Below are positions 1 through 7,607 of a stretch of DNA of 22,106 nucleotides, piece by piece. Under the pieces are notes generated by a model. It made no database searches, was not told the DNA's origin, and saw nothing but the letters and a program-made list of their open reading frames with translations. Numbering within the stretch: position 1 is the first letter of the stretch; each line of letters begins with the position of its first letter. Source of the stretch: a virus; the IMG/VR virus record IMGVR_UViG_3300017786_000170, positions 1 to 22,106 of that record; one strand, written 5' to 3'. Made by a program: the position numbers and the translations under genes.

Positions 1-1
1 C

Positions 2-3000
2 ATTCCTCTTTGGGATGGTTCTGGATCTATTTCTTATACCACTACTGGTCAGTTCGCTATCGGTAAAATTAATACCGCACAGATTATAAACCTAGGACTT
101 AACTATAAGAAAGTACCTGTTATTATTGGTGTAGACCCAACTGCAAGTTATAGAGCAGAAGCTACAGTTAAATTTGATGTTGCAACAAAAACTATCACTG
201 GTGTAGAGATTACCGAGAAAGGTTCTAATTATGTAAACCCAAAAGTCTTTATTACTAATGGTGATGGTTCTGATGCTAAGTTTAATGTTATTTCTAGAAA
301 TGGTGAAATTGCCTCTATTACAGTAGACAAAATTGGTAAAGGATATACATTTGCACCTGAAATCATTATTATTGAGGGTGATGTAGAAGCATATGCAGAG
401 AGCACATCTATTGGTGTTCCTAAGAGTGTTAATATTACCAGAAACGGTGGAGCATTCCATCTAGACAAAACTGTATCTTCTACTTTCAGTTCAAACTACA
501 TTGTTGCTGTTAGAAACATCAATGGTAACTTTAGTATTGGTGAAACTGTAATTCAAAAAATTAATAATGTAGAAGTATTCAGAGCAACTGTTACAGAATG
601 GAGATTTAGTTCTAACTTACTTAAACTTGCAAATGTACAAGGTATTATTCGTGAGAATATTTCTATTGAGTCTTTAAGATTCCCAATAGATGCAATTGTT
701 AGTAAAGTATTTGTTTCTACCTTCCAAGAAAATATTTCTAGTTTCTATGACAACTTAGGATACTACACATCAGACAAAGGTAAGTTAGGTGTATCTAATC
801 AGAAGATTCATGATAGTTCTTTCTATCAAGATTATTCTTATGTTGTTAAATCTAAGACATCTATTGAAGAATGGCGTGACCTTATTAAATCCACTACACA
901 CCCTGCAGGATTTAAGTTATTTGGACAAGTAGATGTAGAAGCTACTGCAAGTTCTGAGATGCCAGTTGAGATGCCAAAGGCATCACACTTTAGTGTTATT
1001 CAATTATGGGATCCAGCAAAGAATAAAATTACTGTTGAGAACACAAGTAGAATTGTTACTCAAACTGTACAAACAGTTGAGAATCAAAGAATTCGTAAAG
1101 CGGTTGGTACTGCTGCTCCAAGTGAATTTCTATTCAACGAAGTTCGTACATTTGAACTATCTCTTGCATCAGCATTTGATGGATACTTTGATACAGATGG
1201 TAGATTACAAGGAACTACACAGTTCCAAGTATTAGTTGGTGGCAATCCATTTACTCTATCATCAACATATGGTACTATTATCACTTTAGACGGTGTGATT
1301 CAAGAACCAGGTGTTGCATATACAATCTCTGGTGATCAGATTACATTCTCTACTCCACCTTTAGGAGATGGAGTTAAATTTGGTTCTGATTATAAAGGTG
1401 TTACTTTCTATGGTAAAGTATTCCAATTCAAGGATGCACAATACAATACTCGTTATCTCAAAAAGTTAAGAAACATTTTCCAACGTGGTGGCACATGGAT
1501 TGATGCTGCAAATCAAATTGAGAGAAATGTTGACTTCATTATTAATGAAACTATTGGATATGGTAAATCAACTTATGGATCTTTAGATTGGGCGACTAAG
1601 CAAGATGACTATGAAAGAAACATACGAGCTATCTTAGATGCATATCAGCATGATTTAAGATTTGGTGGAAATGTAAAAACAATTGATTATTCTGCTATCT
1701 TTAATTCTGATGATGAATACCTTTATATTCAAAACAATAAAACAAAATCTATTGCTATTTTTGAATATGCAACTAGATTGGCAAAACTTGCTATCAGAAA
1801 CTGGGATTGGATTGATGTAAACATCAGTTATGTCCAAGGGTCTACTACAATGACAGTTAGTAGCACTAAAAATCTTGCTATTGGTTTATTTGTAAGTTCT
1901 GGTAGAGCATTCCCTGTAGGAACAAAAATTCTATCTATTGACAGTGATACTCAGATTACATTAAACAATGCAGCACTAGCTAACTCTGGTGGAGGTGGTG
2001 GTGCTCCTAGTGGAACCACTTTACTAAGTGGCACAGCAACCACTGGATCTATTGCCACAAATACTGGTGCAGTTGCTCCTGGCAATACTTTTACTGTACC
2101 ACCTGGCGTAACTGTCACAACACCTGTATCTTTCTCTGGCACTACACAAGCAGCATTCTCTTGGAGTGGTCAAAGCATTGGTATGTTCTATAAAGCAGGA
2201 CAACTCATTGCACTCAACAGATCATATATCATATCAGAATCACTAACTTGGGCACAAGCACAATATCCTGCATTGAACTGGGGATCTATTGCTACTAAGT
2301 GTGGTAGAGACATCGGTCTTATTCTAGACGCATATGTCTACCATCTTAAATTTGGTGGAAATGAAAAAATTGTTGAGGCAGCACAGCTTTACTATCAGCA
2401 AAAGGATTATCCATATGGTGAAGAGTTATATTACATCTCTGGTCAATTAACTGAAACTATATCGACATTTGAATATACTAGAGATCTAGCAATTCAAGCA
2501 ATGAGAAATCAATTGCCTGGTACAGATCCCAATGTATTGATCGACTCAATCTCTCCTGTATGTGCAGAAGTAGAAAGCACATTAAACACCTATCATGATA
2601 TTGTTAATACTATCCTAACAGAAGGTAGAGGACTTGTAGAGAAAACAAAGCAAAATTCTAATAAGGCTGGTAACTGGACAAAAGATTTAAGTTACTCTAA
2701 CTATAATATCCTTGGTGATCCTTTACTTCCTGTAGAAGAATGCACAATTGTAATTTCTGCAATGGATTCATTATTTGATAACTTAGATGATGTTATTAAA
2801 GAAGAATCTGTAACAAGATCACTTCCAGATTATATTGATGGTGAAAACAAAGAATTTGAATTGTATTGGGATGATAATACTCCTGTAAACACAGAAGAAG
2901 ATGAAGATCTATTTGTTACTATTAATGCTATATTACAAAGACCTAAGTTTACTGATAACTATCCATTGCAGGATGCTTATTGGATTGATAGAACTGTAAT

Positions 3001-5674
3001 TCCTAACAAAGTTAAATTTGACGTAGCTCCTATTTGGGACCAAGATCTAGGTGCAAAATCTATTGGTGAACCAACTGCTGTTGAAAAAGTAGTTGGTATT
3101 GGAGTTGGTAATTATAAGAGACTCACTATCGACTTTAATTTGGTAGACGGTATTAGAAATGGTCCCTTCTTAATTTTAGATGTAGAAGATTACACCGTAC
3201 AGAGTATTGAATCTGAAGACAGCATGTATGTTTTCTTAGATGGTATTCTACAAGTAAAAGGAAAAGCATATACTGTATCTGGTCCTAATATTACATTTGC
3301 TAGTCCTATTAAGAAAGAACATAACGTTGATATCAGATATCTTTATGGTAGAGATGTTGGACAGGTTCTTAACATATATGATTTTGCTCCTGATACATAT
3401 TTTGCACAAGGAACATTATCTTTCACAACTTCCACACCTATTCTAGATAACTTACTAGCATATGGTTGGATGGGTGATGCAATTGGAACACCTATTCATT
3501 GTTGGCAACAAAGAGCTAATGGAACATATAATGTTATTGGTGAACTTAAGAATCCAATCAAAACAGGCAACAATGTTACATTTGAACTTAAGTGTCAAAA
3601 CCCTGTCATAGAAAGCGGTTTAGACTTTACCTTTACTGTTAAGGGATATTATGATCGAACATATGTCATTGCTGATGGAGACATTAGTAATCAAACACTA
3701 ACCTTCAAGAAAGACGAAGCAAATAGAAAACTACTCAAAGATGATAACGGACAGTGGTCTGGAACATTCTATGGCAAAACATATAAAGCACCATTTGTAT
3801 ATCTTGCTAACAATGATAAGATCAGAGTAGAAGGTGAAGAGGGATTTAGAAATATTAAGAGACTTCCTACAGAAGCTACCAGTAAAGATGGTAGAAGTGG
3901 AGAAGCAACTACTGATGATATTTTTGGTACAGTCTCAATTGAGACTTATACTGGAATTACGAGAGGTGAAGGTTTATCTGTAGTAGCAACTATTGAAAAT
4001 GGATCTGTAATATCTTTAACATGGAATCAACGCAGTTATGATCCACTCACACAACCAACTGCATATCAATATTATACACCACCAGTTCTTAAGTTTGAGT
4101 CACTGGATGGTAATGGTGGTGGTGCAAGAGCTAACGTTCTTGTAAGTAAAGGTCAGGTAATCAGTGTCGATCTAATCGATGGTGGTTCTGGTTATACTAC
4201 CACACCTAAGGTTATTACAACCAGAAGATTTGATATTCTCAAAGAAAGAGACATTGGTGTTTCACTAATCAACATTGGTATTAACCCATATGTTGAAAGT
4301 GGTGGATTGACAGCTACATCTGTTATCAGTGAAATTGATGAGTCTGGTCTTTCTGCTATTACTGGTATTAGTTCTGTACAAGTAGAAGTTGCAGGTGATG
4401 CCGAGATTGTTATTGAAAGAGAATTTGATCTCAAGGAAGTTGAGGTATTCTCTATTGGTGGTGCTTTAGATCCAAAACGAGATTATATTGAATTCTTCTC
4501 AACAGAAGAAACATCAGCTGATGATGTTAAAGTCATAGATGTATATGCTGGTGGAACAGTAGTATCTGCAGAATTGCAGGATATTATAACTACAAATTCT
4601 ATTTCAACTGTTTCTAAAGCAATTACTACTACAGTTCAAGTAGAAATTCCTAATAATGCAATCAGTAATACCAATTACTTTGAGAATGCTGCATACTTGA
4701 ATGTTGATCTGGAAATTGGTGACAGTATTGTATACATTCCTGATACAACTAAGTTTGCTCCTAATGGCAAACTAATGATTGGTAATGAGATTGTATTCTA
4801 TAATAGAAAAATCAATGATAGATTCTTACAAGTCATTAGAGGTTATGATAACACCACAGAACAATTCTGGGCTGCTGGTGCATATCTAAGACAGATTGAA
4901 GATATAGCAGTTGTATCTGCTGCTGTTGCTTCTATCCAATCTGAATCTGATGTTAGTATGGTGAGTGCATCATCTACTGCAGGTGGATTTGAAAGGAGAG
5001 TACAGAGACAGATTTCTCCTGCCTCTGTAATGTCAGTAACAAGAGAAGCTACTGAGGTTGTTATTACTCCTCCACCAGGTGGTGTAGTTGACAAATATCA
5101 AGAAACTGCATTCTTGACTAATCCAATTGCACAAAGAGTTGGTTCTGGTGTATTCCTTGTTTCCGCAGCAGACAAATATTATGTCACTCAAAGAAATGGA
5201 AATGAGCAACTAGTTAGAAACACACTCTTTACTACTGATAGTGGGTATATTGGAAACTATGCTATCACTAACGTTGGATATACTATCGGTCACTTTGATG
5301 GCATTTTTGATGATGGCATGGGAGTATCTGGTATGACTATTGAAGAAGTATCAAGGTTCTTTGGTGGTTTAACTCTTGATGATTTTACTAAGAGAAGAAA
5401 ATCTCAGTATACATCTGCTGGTGATAAATTTAATCTTGCACCTCCTTCAATCCAACAACCAGTTACAACAACTACCACTGTTGGTACGATACCTACCAGC
5501 ATTGCTGCGCTAAATACTGCATACTTTGATAATGCTGGTTACCTATTCACTTCGAGTGGATCAGTAATTCAATATGCATCTAAGACTGCTAATACCTTTG
5601 ATGGATGCACTCTAATAAGAGGTAGTAACTCAATATCAAACGGGGATGAGTTGATTCCGTTCGCAATTACATAA
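2..5674 (+). CDS. Large phage structural protein in the gp7 (baseplate wedge) position, 5'-truncated
   Basis: The frame is open from base 2 to TAA at 5672-5674, giving 1890 visible residues. The first in-frame Met (959) is internal, because the upstream frame is continuous and has clear structural-protein motifs, so the true start lies outside the window. Visible parts in order: three GSGY-type beta modules (71-391); an F-x2-GE module (about 521-670); a motif common in marine T4-like phages, with FYQDYSYVVKS then HPAGFKLFGQ (809-931); an LDGVIQ...AYTISG...ITF strand motif (1265-1411) repeated at 3221-3352; a duplicated helical domain with LDAY...L-x-FGGN (1529-1804 and 2240-2509); and a duplicated C-terminal motif with IRGYDNTT (4691-4903) and a weaker copy at 5519-5671. 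The gene lies directly upstream of gp8, where T4 has gene 7 (1032 residues). Equivalence to gp7 rests on position, not on a sequence match I can demonstrate. Coding status is certain; a baseplate role is likely. Confidence 0.85.
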   Translation: MPLWDGSGSISYTTTGQFAIGKINTAQIINLGLNYKKVPVIIGVDPTASYRAEATVKFDVATKTITGVEITEKGSNYVNPKVFITNGDGSDAKFNVISRNGEIASITVDKIGKGYTFAPEIIIIEGDVEAYAESTSIGVPKSVNITRNGGAFHLDKTVSSTFSSNYIVAVRNINGNFSIGETVIQKINNVEVFRATVTEWRFSSNLLKLANVQGIIRENISIESLRFPIDAIVSKVFVSTFQENISSFYDNLGYYTSDKGKLGVSNQKIHDSSFYQDYSYVVKSKTSIEEWRDLIKSTTHPAGFKLFGQVDVEATASSEMPVEMPKASHFSVIQLWDPAKNKITVENTSRIVTQTVQTVENQRIRKAVGTAAPSEFLFNEVRTFELSLASAFDGYFDTDGRLQGTTQFQVLVGGNPFTLSSTYGTIITLDGVIQEPGVAYTISGDQITFSTPPLGDGVKFGSDYKGVTFYGKVFQFKDAQYNTRYLKKLRNIFQRGGTWIDAANQIERNVDFIINETIGYGKSTYGSLDWATKQDDYERNIRAILDAYQHDLRFGGNVKTIDYSAIFNSDDEYLYIQNNKTKSIAIFEYATRLAKLAIRNWDWIDVNISYVQGSTTMTVSSTKNLAIGLFVSSGRAFPVGTKILSIDSDTQITLNNAALANSGGGGGAPSGTTLLSGTATTGSIATNTGAVAPGNTFTVPPGVTVTTPVSFSGTTQAAFSWSGQSIGMFYKAGQLIALNRSYIISESLTWAQAQYPALNWGSIATKCGRDIGLILDAYVYHLKFGGNEKIVEAAQLYYQQKDYPYGEELYYISGQLTETISTFEYTRDLAIQAMRNQLPGTDPNVLIDSISPVCAEVESTLNTYHDIVNTILTEGRGLVEKTKQNSNKAGNWTKDLSYSNYNILGDPLLPVEECTIVISAMDSLFDNLDDVIKEESVTRSLPDYIDGENKEFELYWDDNTPVNTEEDEDLFVTINAILQRPKFTDNYPLQDAYWIDRTVIPNKVKFDVAPIWDQDLGAKSIGEPTAVEKVVGIGVGNYKRLTIDFNLVDGIRNGPFLILDVEDYTVQSIESEDSMYVFLDGILQVKGKAYTVSGPNITFASPIKKEHNVDIRYLYGRDVGQVLNIYDFAPDTYFAQGTLSFTTSTPILDNLLAYGWMGDAIGTPIHCWQQRANGTYNVIGELKNPIKTGNNVTFELKCQNPVIESGLDFTFTVKGYYDRTYVIADGDISNQTLTFKKDEANRKLLKDDNGQWSGTFYGKTYKAPFVYLANNDKIRVEGEEGFRNIKRLPTEATSKDGRSGEATTDDIFGTVSIETYTGITRGEGLSVVATIENGSVISLTWNQRSYDPLTQPTAYQYYTPPVLKFESLDGNGGGARANVLVSKGQVISVDLIDGGSGYTTTPKVITTRRFDILKERDIGVSLINIGINPYVESGGLTATSVISEIDESGLSAITGISSVQVEVAGDAEIVIEREFDLKEVEVFSIGGALDPKRDYIEFFSTEETSADDVKVIDVYAGGTVVSAELQDIITTNSISTVSKAITTTVQVEIPNNAISNTNYFENAAYLNVDLEIGDSIVYIPDTTKFAPNGKLMIGNEIVFYNRKINDRFLQVIRGYDNTTEQFWAAGAYLRQIEDIAVVSAAVASIQSESDVSMVSASSTAGGFERRVQRQISPASVMSVTREATEVVITPPPGGVVDKYQETAFLTNPIAQRVGSGVFLVSAADKYYVTQRNGNEQLVRNTLFTTDSGYIGNYAITNVGYTIGHFDGIFDDGMGVSGMTIEEVSRFFGGLTLDDFTKRRKSQYTSAGDKFNLAPPSIQQPVTTTTTVGTIPTSIAALNTAYFDNAGYLFTSSGSVIQYASKTANTFDGCTLIRGSNSISNGDELIPFAIT
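71..391 (+). repeat. Three GSGY-type beta modules near the visible start of the gp7-position protein
   Basis: Three diverged copies of a roughly 40-residue unit are visible in translation. Each has an aromatic-ended turn followed by a strand: LGLNYKKVPV, KGSNYVNPKVFI and KGYTFAPEIII. These match units in four other genes of the window. They are probably small beta-structural spacers or decoration domains. The repeat is at protein level only; the DNA copies are diverged. Confidence 0.7.
1529..1804 (+). repeat. Helical LDAY/FGGN domain, copy A
   Basis: About 92 residues include the block AILDAYQHDLRFGGN and a second helical block FEYATRLAKLAIRNW. Copy B at 2240-2509 repeats both blocks in the same order and spacing (LILDAYVYHLKFGGN, FEYTRDLAIQAMRNQ). 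Domains of this type recur in cyanophage virion proteins; their function is unknown to me. Confidence 0.75.
2240..2509 (+). repeat. Helical LDAY/FGGN domain, copy B
   Basis: This is the second copy of the domain at 1529-1804. It has a Cys-Gly-Arg-Asp stretch just before LILDAYVYHLKFGGN and ends in FEYTRDLAIQAMRNQ. The copies are separated by about 145 residues (1805-2239) that hold a TTG/SID-type module (SIDSDTQITL) and a Gly/Ser/Thr-rich linker with five consecutive glycines. Confidence 0.75.
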
Positions 5675-5695
5675 ATATTGCTATAAATATAAATA
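5670..5695 (+). promoter_or_regulatory. Late promoter cluster upstream of gp8: three NATAAATA octamers
   Basis: CATAAATA lies at 5670-5677, TATAAATA at 5682-5689, and TATAAATA again at 5688-5695, overlapping the previous one by two bases. TATAAATA is the T4 late promoter -10-type element read by the gp55 sigma factor with gp33 and the gp45 clamp. NATAAATA is the form described for T4-like cyanophages. The cluster starts over the stop codon of the upstream gene. Transcription would start about a dozen bases downstream, still ahead of the gp8 start at 5732. The sequence match is direct; promoter activity is inferred. Confidence 0.8.
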
Positions 5696-5731
5696 ACTCA
5701 GGCACAAACACTACGTCGGAACAGAAAAACA

Positions 5732-7546
5732 ATGGCTGCTATTATCTCTGATAAGTTTAGGATTTTCAATGCTAAACAATTTTTAGAATCGTTAACCGAA
5801 GGTCCTAACGATACCAGTGCGGAACGCTCTAGAATGTACTTCTTTGTGGGACGCCCACAACCATGGAAAGCATACGTAGAGGTTCACACACAAAATTCAA
5901 CCGCGTTTGTAGTTGGTAACGAAGTGTATGTTGGAACGTATGGTTCCACCGCTTTCCGCGCCACAGTTGCTGCAGTTTATGATAGTGCCCTACTTCTTAC
6001 CGACGTTTTTGGAAGTGCTGGCGTTAACTCTGCTCCCCCTCTTGGTTCTGCTTTAAAAGGTAGAAGTGGTGGTTCTGGCGGATCCGACACAGGTGCCACT
6101 GCAGTTTCTGGTGTATATCGCTACGCTACTGAAGATGTTCCACCCCTTCCTCTAGACAACCAAACAGAAAAGTATTCATTGTACGATGAAATGATCGCTG
6201 CAAAGCGTATCACAGATTCATTTGCTAGAACTGTTATTCGTCGTTACAACTGGGACTTGGTAGCTAACCCCAAGTTCGACATGTTTAAACCCGATTACTC
6301 TGCTACACCTGGTGGCGGTGGTCAAATCGGTAAGCAAGCTGCAACAGGTGCTGCAAGCATCGCAGATGCTAAGTTCTATGTAATGAACTCAACTTACGAA
6401 GTATTTAAGTGTCTTTACAATGGTGAAGATCCTTCTAACACAACTGGACAAAACGCAACTGAAGAACCATCTACTGCAGGTGGCAACTATGCTTCTGCTA
6501 CTGGTCTCTATACTGAGACAACTGGTGCTGGTTACATTTGGAAGTATATGTACACCATTCCTACCGATGATGTTCTGAAGTTCCTTTCTTCTGACTTCAT
6601 GCCAATCGTTCTTTCTAACAATGTTTCTAGACAAGCAGTTGCAGCTCTTGCTACTGCTGGTGCTATTGATGTTGCTTTAGTTGAAAACGCTGGTTCTGGT
6701 CTTCCTGCTTCCCAGACTCTCTACACCTCTATTAAGGGTGATGGATCTGGTGGTAAAGTTAAGTTTGTAACAAATGGTGCAGGTGCAATCACATCCGCTG
6801 AGATTGAAGCTCGTGGATCAGGTTACACTTATGCTAACGTTCTATTCACTAACGGCAACCTCTTCTCTAATGCTGGTTTATCATCTGCTGTAGCAACTGG
6901 TGCTTCTGCTGTTGGTGCTATTGAAGTTGTTCTTGCTCCCGCAGGTGGACATGGTTCTGATCATGAGACAGAACTCAATGGTAAGCGTGTTATGACAAAC
7001 ATCCGCCTTACTTACTCTGAAGGTCAAGGTGACTTCCCTGTAGATAACGACTTCCGTCGTATTGGTATTGTTGCTGATCCATATAACTATGGCACTACAA
7101 CTTTTGCAACCGCTGATACTCTTTCTGGTCTAAAATCTATTAAGATTACTGGTGCTTCTGCAGACTATGCCGTTGACGAAAAAATTACTCAGACTGTAAC
7201 TGGTGGTACAGCATATGGTACAGTTGTATCATGGACACTTGATAGTGGTTCTACAACTGCTGGTGTTCTGAAGTACATCCAAACTTCTGATGCACATACC
7301 GATCAAGGTATTGTACAAGCATTTGAATCTAATGGTTCTAATGCTGTTACTGGAGAGAGTTCTACTGCTTCTGGTAATGTAGATACTTCTTATGGTTCTA
7401 CACTACTAGGTGTCACTTTTGCAAGTGGTCTAGCTAACCCAGAGATTGAAAATAACTCTGGTAACGTGATTTATGTTGAGAACAGAAGACTAATCACTCG
7501 TGCTCCTGACCAGATTGAAGACATCAAGTTAGTAATTGAGTTCTGA
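5732..7546 (+). CDS. 8: Baseplate wedge subunit gp8
   Basis: This is a homologue of T4 gp8, a structural subunit of the baseplate wedge. The protein has 604 residues against 334 in T4. Blocks matching T4 gp8 from memory, in order: KFR...GP...F-x-GRPQPW (residues 8-45), Y-x2-M...VIRRYNWD (about 150-175), GYIWKYMYTIP (267-277), FRRIGIVADP (441-450), and the C-terminal block IYVENR...DQIEDIKLVIEF (580-604), which aligns with the T4 end (IYMENR...DQTEEINILFTF). The extra length lies in three insertions, around 46-140, 300-400 and 455-575; the second holds a GSGY-type module. The start ATG at 5732 has only a weak purine stretch upstream (CGGAACAGAAAAA). Arginine codons are mostly CGN (13 of 20, hand count), unlike the AGA-rich neighbours. 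Identification is firm. Confidence 0.93.
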   Translation: MAAIISDKFRIFNAKQFLESLTEGPNDTSAERSRMYFFVGRPQPWKAYVEVHTQNSTAFVVGNEVYVGTYGSTAFRATVAAVYDSALLLTDVFGSAGVNSAPPLGSALKGRSGGSGGSDTGATAVSGVYRYATEDVPPLPLDNQTEKYSLYDEMIAAKRITDSFARTVIRRYNWDLVANPKFDMFKPDYSATPGGGGQIGKQAATGAASIADAKFYVMNSTYEVFKCLYNGEDPSNTTGQNATEEPSTAGGNYASATGLYTETTGAGYIWKYMYTIPTDDVLKFLSSDFMPIVLSNNVSRQAVAALATAGAIDVALVENAGSGLPASQTLYTSIKGDGSGGKVKFVTNGAGAITSAEIEARGSGYTYANVLFTNGNLFSNAGLSSAVATGASAVGAIEVVLAPAGGHGSDHETELNGKRVMTNIRLTYSEGQGDFPVDNDFRRIGIVADPYNYGTTTFATADTLSGLKSIKITGASADYAVDEKITQTVTGGTAYGTVVSWTLDSGSTTAGVLKYIQTSDAHTDQGIVQAFESNGSNAVTGESSTASGNVDTSYGSTLLGVTFASGLANPEIENNSGNVIYVENRRLITRAPDQIEDIKLVIEF

Positions 7547-7563
7547 TACTCTTTGGTTACTTC

Positions 7564-7571
7564 GCTAAATA
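7564..7571 (+). promoter_or_regulatory. Probable late promoter element (GCTAAATA) upstream of the DUF4815 gene
   Basis: GCTAAATA keeps the six-base TAAATA core of the T4-like late promoter but differs at the first two positions. The same octamer occurs at 21790-21797, again in a short intergenic gap before a structural gene. It lies 37 bases before the ATG at 7608. The recurrence in intergenic gaps is observed; promoter function is inferred. Confidence 0.5.
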
Positions 7572-7599
7572 CTTCAACGAGAATACTAGTATTATTGGC

Positions 7600-7603
7600 G
7601 GAG
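7600..7603 (+). promoter_or_regulatory. Shine-Dalgarno for the 7608 gene
   Basis: GGAG, within GGCGGAG, is followed by a 4-base spacer (TACG) before ATG 7608. It is among the strongest ribosome-binding sequences in the window and supports the chosen start. A perfect 12-base palindrome (AATACTAGTATT, 7582-7593) lies just upstream. Confidence 0.7.
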
Positions 7604-7607
7604 TACG

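Noticed and set aside
92-460. 122-residue open frame on the minus strand
   Set aside because: It lies antisense to a clear coding region, is Asn/Cys/Ser-rich with low complexity, and has no recognisable motif.
959-961. ATG 959 as the start of the first large gene
   Set aside because: The frame is open back to base 2 and the upstream translation carries structural-protein motifs, so this Met is internal.
1987-2006. GGTGGAGGTGGTGGTG-like microsatellite as a phase-variation tract
   Set aside because: It encodes a short Gly linker, is imperfect, and has whole-codon units, so slippage would not switch the frame.
7547-7607. Rho-independent terminator after gp8
   Set aside because: No GC-rich stem followed by a T run is present; only the AT-rich palindrome, which has no loop.
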